Shown here: one piece after another, positions 59,062 through 64,000 of the stretch
Position numbering within the stretch: the first letter of the stretch is position 1
How the letters are laid out: each line of letters opens with the position of its first letter
From: Eudorina sp. 2006-703-Eu-15
Lineage: Eukaryota; Chlorophyta; Chlorophyceae; Chlamydomonadales; Volvocaceae
NCBI GenBank assembly: GCA_003117195.1
Contig: BDSI01000104.1
Span: forward strand, 1-64,000
Direction of reading: 5' to 3'
DNA: 64,000 nucleotides
The notes under the pieces: generated by a model
What the model saw: the letters and a program-made list of their open reading frames with translations, nothing else
Told to the model about the DNA's origin: nothing
The model's database searches: none
Made by a program: the position numbers and the translations under genes

Positions 59062-62000
59062 ATGTCCAGACGTTTATGTGACCTCCGCTCTGCACGCACA
59101 CGCGGTTATATTCTTTTCGCAGCTTTGTATTTGGTAGTTGAAATCTGTGTTGTGGCAGCGAGTGCCTCCTTTCAGCGCCAGGACAACTCGGCGGTGCTTA
59201 CTTTCCGTGTGGGTGCGTCGGTCGGTCGCGACGGTGAGTTAGAGGTGTGTACCTAAGTTTCCTGCTTTAACATTCTTGATGTTTGTAAGTGGCGTTGAGC
59301 GGAGCATTCGAGCCTTTCGGTTCACCGCTGCAGGTTTAGAGCTGACGCAGCTTCAAGGAGAACTAATGCAAATGTGATCTCGCTTCTTTGTTCTTTTCTA
59401 AGCGCCGTTTTCTTTATTGAACCCCAACAGTCATATCCTTCTCCGCTGATAACGCCCAACGTGTCCTGGCGCATGTCGCCCTCCTTTCCAAAACTACACA
59501 ACTACCGCAGGCGCCTGCGCCGAGCTATATGAGCAAACAGCAAGGGGGTACCGTTTCTTTTTCGAATCGCTGGAGCGCCGCTACTCGGAGGCGTATTTGA
59601 CGAGCGTCACCGACGCCTCCGGTCGCAACTTCACCGTACGCTTTACCTTCCGCCTCGTCCCCCACAACTGCACCGACGCCGGCCGCGCCGCCGCGCTATC
59701 CTCGCTGATCAACGGCGCCACGAATGCGGCCGTCGCCACCGACGCTGGCCCGAACCCGCCCGGCAGCGTGCCTCCCACCAACCCATCCCCGACTGGCACG
59801 CGCGGCGGCGGCGGCGGCGCCGCCGCCGCCGCCAACGACGACGACGGTCCCGTACACCTGCTCCTCGGCGGCAACGGCATCAACGCGCAGGACGACGCGC
59901 TGCAAGCCAACAAGGCCTCTCGCCTGCTGCTGCACTGCTGCACCGCGCGCGATTCGGTCTACCTCCTCGATCTGCCGTACGTGTACGGCCTCTTCACGCC
60001 CGCCAGCCTGTACACGGGCGCCATCCTGCGTGCCATGGCCTTCACCGGTCTCCGCCGGGTCGCGGTCGCCTACACGGTCGATTCGGCGCTACACGTGCAG
60101 CTGTGCAGCGGCGCGCTGCGGCAGATGATCCCTCTGGGGGAACTCCGTCCCGGGTTTGGCGGTGTGGTGACTCTGAACTACACGGAGTCGGCGTCTCGGG
60201 CGCCTGGCTTCTGGGACCAAGCGGGTGGGTTTGATGGGTGGGTGAATGGGCCGTACAAAAATCAGGAGGAGGTATCGCTTGTCGGAGGTACCTCCTGACT
60301 CGCTGCTGCTTACAAGGCGGACCCGACCGGGTGCTCCAGCCAACGGGGCCATACAGATAGATGCGGAGGCGCCTCATGTCATCAACCCCTACCCAGGACT
60401 GCGCACCCATCCTCCATCCATCGCCCGCAGGGGGGTCATGCGTAGGGGGTTGTCAGTGCGGTGACCACCGCGAGGTTGCCACAAACCCGTCACAAAGCCG
60501 GCACCAGCCCCCAAAGAGCTCTCTTGCTGGCTTGCTGGCGTGCATCAGGTCTTGCTGCTCGTGAGGGTCCCTATACTGTTTGGACTTGGGGTTGGATCAT
60601 TATTGGCTTGGAGCTGAGGGGTAATAATATACTAATGTTCTAGTTGCATCGAACTGTCAACCGCCAACCACCTCTGACCAACCGCCCCGTACACCGCAGC
60701 CGCCGCCATCGCCACGGCGAAGGCTGACACGCTCGTGGCCTGCAACGAGCTGCAGCACTCGGCCGAGCTGGTGCAGGCGCTGCGGCGGCGAGGGCACTGG
60801 CTGTCGGCGATGTGGCTTGCGTCGTACGGCAACGTCTCGGACTTCATGTCGTACCTGGTGGGTGAAGACGAGGGCAGAGGCGACCGGTAGCCATCCGCAT
60901 TGTCGACATCGTACGATTATTGTCGTACTGTCGTAGTGGCACCGCTGGGCATGTTTAAGAAGAACTTTTAATCACAGATGATACCCAAACAATCCCGTCC
61001 GCCCGAGCCGCCACCTAGCTGCTGCTGTCCCTCCGAAACCTCGTAGCCTCAATTTCCGGACCTCCCGCAGGGCGGCGCCGGCGAATACGCCCTGACCACC
61101 GTACAGTGGATGCCCAATCTGCCGTACGCCGACTCCTTTTTCGGCACCGCGGCCGAGTTCGCAGCCGAGTTCACCGCCGCCACCGGACTCGAGGCGTCGT
61201 ACTTCAGCGCCGCCGCCGCCGCCAGCGGCTATGTGCTGCTGACGGCCCTACAACGCACAATCTCCCAGTGCAACTTGTCGAACCTGAGTGACGCCACCGC
61301 CGACGCTTTCATGTGGCAAGCTGACGCGCTGTCGTGTGGCAGTAGCAGCAGTGGCAGTAGCAGCAGTGGCAGTAGCAGCAGTGGCAATAGCAGCAGCAGC
61401 AGCAGTGCCCCTGGGCTGATGTACGCAAATGTCAGCGGTCAGTTGATGCTGCGCAACGTGCTGAGCACGCTGCAAATGGACACGTTCTTCGGGCCGGTGG
61501 GGTTCAACCACTACCGCCAGAACGTGTTTCACCCGCCGGTCGTGGCGCAGGTACGGCGGCGTGTCGTACAATGGAACCCACCGGGTATATGGGTGTGTGG
61601 CACTGTGAGGAAGCAGAATGACCCGCGGACCCGCGCGGCAGTGTGTGTGTAAAAGATAGCTGAGCCGCGAGAAGCGAAGTCCAGCGTAATAATCGATGTG
61701 TGTGTTAATAAGAAGCCCACCCATAACCGTCGATGTGTGTATGTGTGTGTGTGCAAGAGGACTGCGCCACGACAGGGGGGAGTGCGGCACGGCCGTCGCT
61801 GTTCCTTAGATGATAACGCCCGGAACCCAGTCAACCGATAACCAATAGTCCGACATGTCAGTGGCGGCGGCGGCGGTGTTGGTTATTCACTCGCTTGGGG
61901 GGGGTGGGGCAGTCCCGGAAGGGGTCGGGGTTAGAGGGACGGTTAACGAACGGGGAGTGCCTGGATGGGGATGCGGAAAGGCGGTTGTCGACTGTACGGC

Positions 62001-63885
62001 CGACTGCACGACGGATGGTTGTGACTGAGGGGCAGAGGAAATCAGGCCTGGAGAAGGCGAGGCGGTTGTGTGTATGGGAGTATACGGCAGGAGGAGTCTG
62101 CCGGGTCGCCTCCCAGGCAGCCGTTGTTAACCCCCCAAACCCCCAAACCCGCAAACCCCCAACGACCGCTGACTCCGCCGGATTGCTGCGCCGCAGGTAC
62201 TGGGCAATCGGTTGGCGGTTGTGGTTCCGTTGGAGGTTGCCGAGCAGCGGTTGGTGCTACCCATCCCCGTGCCAACGCCCTCCCCGGGGGCCACCTCGTG
62301 GGCCTCGGGTGCCGTGGGGATCGCGGTGATCACGTTGTTGTGCTGCCTGGGCTGCTTGTGTCTGCTGCTGCTGCTGACTGTGGGGCGGCGGTGGCTCCGT
62401 ACCCGGATCAGCCTGGAGTTGGAGGTGGAGATTGATCACGCTGAGGTCAAGGTGAGGGCTCGGGGGGCCAAGGGGGCCGGGAGGGGTTACAAAGGAAAAC
62501 AGCCCAGACACACCCAACCCGGGGTCGGGGGGGCCAAGGGAGCCGGGACAGAGCGTGTTTTGTTTGTGCGTCACTGCCTGCGCTGCCTGCGCTGCTTGAG
62601 TTGTCACGGTTGTACGATGCGGTTATGCCCGTGCCCGGGTACGTACGACGTCAGGAAGTGAGGAACTGCGGTCCGAGGGGCGCACGCGTGTGTGATTGTG
62701 GCGTCGTACGATAAGCACCCCCGTACAATGCTGTATTCGTACGATGACACGGCGCGCGTGCGCAGGTTGACGTTCCGCCCACGAGAAACGTGGACGGGTC
62801 GTTCGAGCCGGGTGAGGGGATGTACAAGGGCACGAGGGTGAAGCTGGTGGTTGCGACGGAGCTGATGGCGCAGCTGCCATCGCAGCTGCAAGCGCAGCTG
62901 CAAGCGCTGCCGCTGCCGCCACCGCCCTTGACAGCGTCGCTGTCGTTGGCCGGTATGATGCTGGGCAGCAAATCGCCGCCGCCGCCGCCGCCAAGCCAGG
63001 CGCCATCGCCGCTGGGCCTTACGTCTACGGGGGCGGCGGCGGCGGCGGCAGGCGCCGGGCAGCCGCCGCCGACGTGCACTCGTGACACAATGAACGGAGA
63101 TGACATTTTGGGCAACAATCTGTCGATTCGCGTTTGTGCGAGAGAGGTGACCGCCAGCGGTGGCGCCGCCAACGGCGTCGGCGGGCGCGCTTCCGATGGG
63201 CAGGTCGTGGGACAGCCGCCGACGCCCAACTGGGATTCATTCGTCCGGTCGCCGTCGGGGCTGCAGCTGGGGCGCCTACCGCCGCCGCCGGCCGTGGGAC
63301 AGCAGTTCAGTAAGCGCAGCCGCAAGCAGCTGTCGGGTGAGAGGGGCGTGTGGGTTGAAGTGAGATGGGTGGATTGACCTCCGTTTTATGGGATTGGGGT
63401 TGGTTGATATCTGAATAGCGGTCGCGGGAGGTATGTCGTCGGCTGTGCTGTGCTGTGCTGTGCTGTGCTGTGCTGTGCTGTGCTATGCTGGAGAGGTCAG
63501 ACCGCCAGGGGAAGCGAAGTTTCCGCAATGGCCCCCCAGTGGGGGAAGTGCAGTCGCCTGGTCGTTGAGGGTTTGTGTTCGCATCCCCTTCGGCGGCGCA
63601 ACGCAGGGGCGGAAGCTGGGAAGGTTGGGTATTAAGGGATTTGGAACACACACAGGAGCAAGGGGCAGGCAACCGGTTCCTGCGGGACGCGTACGTGGGA
63701 GGGCTTCTCGGTCGCCAGTGGGCATCGCCTCCTAGGATGTATACCATGGTCCGCACCACCTATGCTGCTCCTGCTATGCTCCTGCTGCTCCTGCTACTGC
63801 TATTACTAGTGCTACTGCAACTCCTACTGATGCTGCTGCTACTGCCACTGCTATGCTACTACTGCTACTGTTGCTACTGTTGCTA

Positions 63886-63939
<54 letters not shown>

Positions 63940-63942
63940 GTA

Positions 63943-63975
<33 letters not shown>

Positions 63976-64000
63976 CCTGTTGCTGCCGTTGGTCCGCAGT
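59062..64000 (+). CDS. Receptor-like membrane protein with periplasmic-binding-type ectodomain, 3' partial
   Basis: Exons 59062-59233, 59511-60224, 60700-60857, 61071-61550, 62197-62451 and 62766-63336 join in phase (783 codons). The next acceptor (GGTCCGCAG) places exon 7 at base 64000, so the 3' part is missing. A hydrophobic N-terminus (YILFAALYLVVEICVVAASA) is a signal or anchor. Exons 2-4 resemble the type I periplasmic-binding/ANF receptor fold (ELYEQTARGYRFFFESLE; LPYVYGLFTPASLYTGAILR; HWLSAMWLASYGNVSDFMSY), with N-glycosylation sites (NFT, NCT, NYT) and a Ser/Gly repeat. Exon 5 has a single span (about residues 542-568, AVGIAVITLLCCLGCLCLLL) followed by basic residues. Exon 6 is a Pro/Ala-rich juxtamembrane region with MYKGTRVKLVVATELMAQ. 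Volvocine algae have many such proteins ending in a kinase or cyclase domain; that ending is inferred here. Confidence 0.78.
60310..60450 (+). repeat. Dispersed repeat family A, copy 3
   Basis: AAGGCGGACCCGACCGGGTG, GGCGCCTCATGTCATCAACC, CCTACCCAGGACTGCGCACC and CATCCTCCATCC correspond in order to the copies at 13.8 and 15.2 kb. It lies in intron 2 of the receptor gene. Confidence 0.7.
61331..61407 (+). repeat. AGTGGC/AGTAGCAGC repeat encoding a Ser-rich tract in the receptor
   Basis: GGCAGTAGCAGCAGT units in exon 4 encode Gly-Ser4 repeats inside the ectodomain. Confidence 0.9.
63443..63490 (+). repeat. TGCTG pentanucleotide microsatellite
   Basis: About nine GTGCT/TGCTG units in receptor intron 6. 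Confidence 0.9.
63760..63972 (+). repeat. CTG/CTA-rich microsatellite upstream of the final acceptor
   Basis: Long imperfect CTG, CTA and TTG triplet repeats, with a pure CTG core at about 63887-63929. It lies in receptor intron 6 and ends about 25 bp before the acceptor at the window edge. Confidence 0.9.

Noticed and set aside
62132..62165. CCCCCAAA repeats as telomere-like sequence
   Set aside because: The unit does not match volvocine or plant telomere repeats; it is a short C-rich intron stretch before an acceptor.

Overview
The window looks like nuclear DNA of a volvocine green alga (Volvox/Chlamydomonas relatives). It is GC-rich and intron-dense, exons have very high third-position GC and long Ala/Gly/Ser/Gln runs, and introns carry many simple repeats. 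The proteins include a plant-type ribonucleotide reductase and a KEA-type antiporter, and TGTAA polyadenylation motifs are present. No species can be fixed from sequence alone. All exon boundaries below were placed by hand from GT/GC-AG sites and reading-frame phase.

Layout. 1-12459: a tandem satellite of about 181-bp units (about 68 copies), running off the left edge and holding a 39-G run. 13051-24131 (minus): a multi-exon TRP-type ion channel with N-terminal ankyrin repeats, each of three repeats on its own 99-nt exon, and a C-terminal frameshift caused by a 16-bp tandem duplication. Its introns hold several dispersed repeat families, including a tRNA-related SINE-like element with target-site duplications. 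24880-25780 (minus): a possible Pro/Gln-rich protein with PPGVRQ repeats. 25781-27806: no gene supported.

27807-32095 (minus) and 33006-38799 (plus): two large divergently transcribed genes, 5 and 6 exons, 1046 and 1338 codons. Both are helical, Ala-rich, solenoid-like and of unknown function. 40001-45344 (minus): ribonucleotide reductase large subunit, complete, 15 exons, 871 aa, all catalytic residues present. 45839-54259 (plus): a KEA4/5/6-like K+/H+ antiporter, complete, 13 exons, 755 aa, with a lineage-style insertion of about 130 residues. The two share a 494-bp divergent promoter region containing a perfect E2F-consensus site.

54260-59061: 4.8 kb without a supportable gene, with palindromic and simple repeats. 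59062-64000 (plus): the 5' part of a receptor-like membrane protein (signal anchor, periplasmic-binding-protein-like ectodomain, one membrane span), leaving the window exactly at a splice acceptor.

The genes do not form an obvious pathway. The clearest functional links are the S-phase logic of the reductase promoter and the membrane-sensing or transport character of the channel, antiporter and receptor. The most unusual signals are the exon-per-ankyrin module with GC-AG introns, the frameshifted acidic channel tail, the satellite, and two over-represented short motifs (GACCCNNGGGTC and TGCCGTAC) scattered through exons, introns and spacers.
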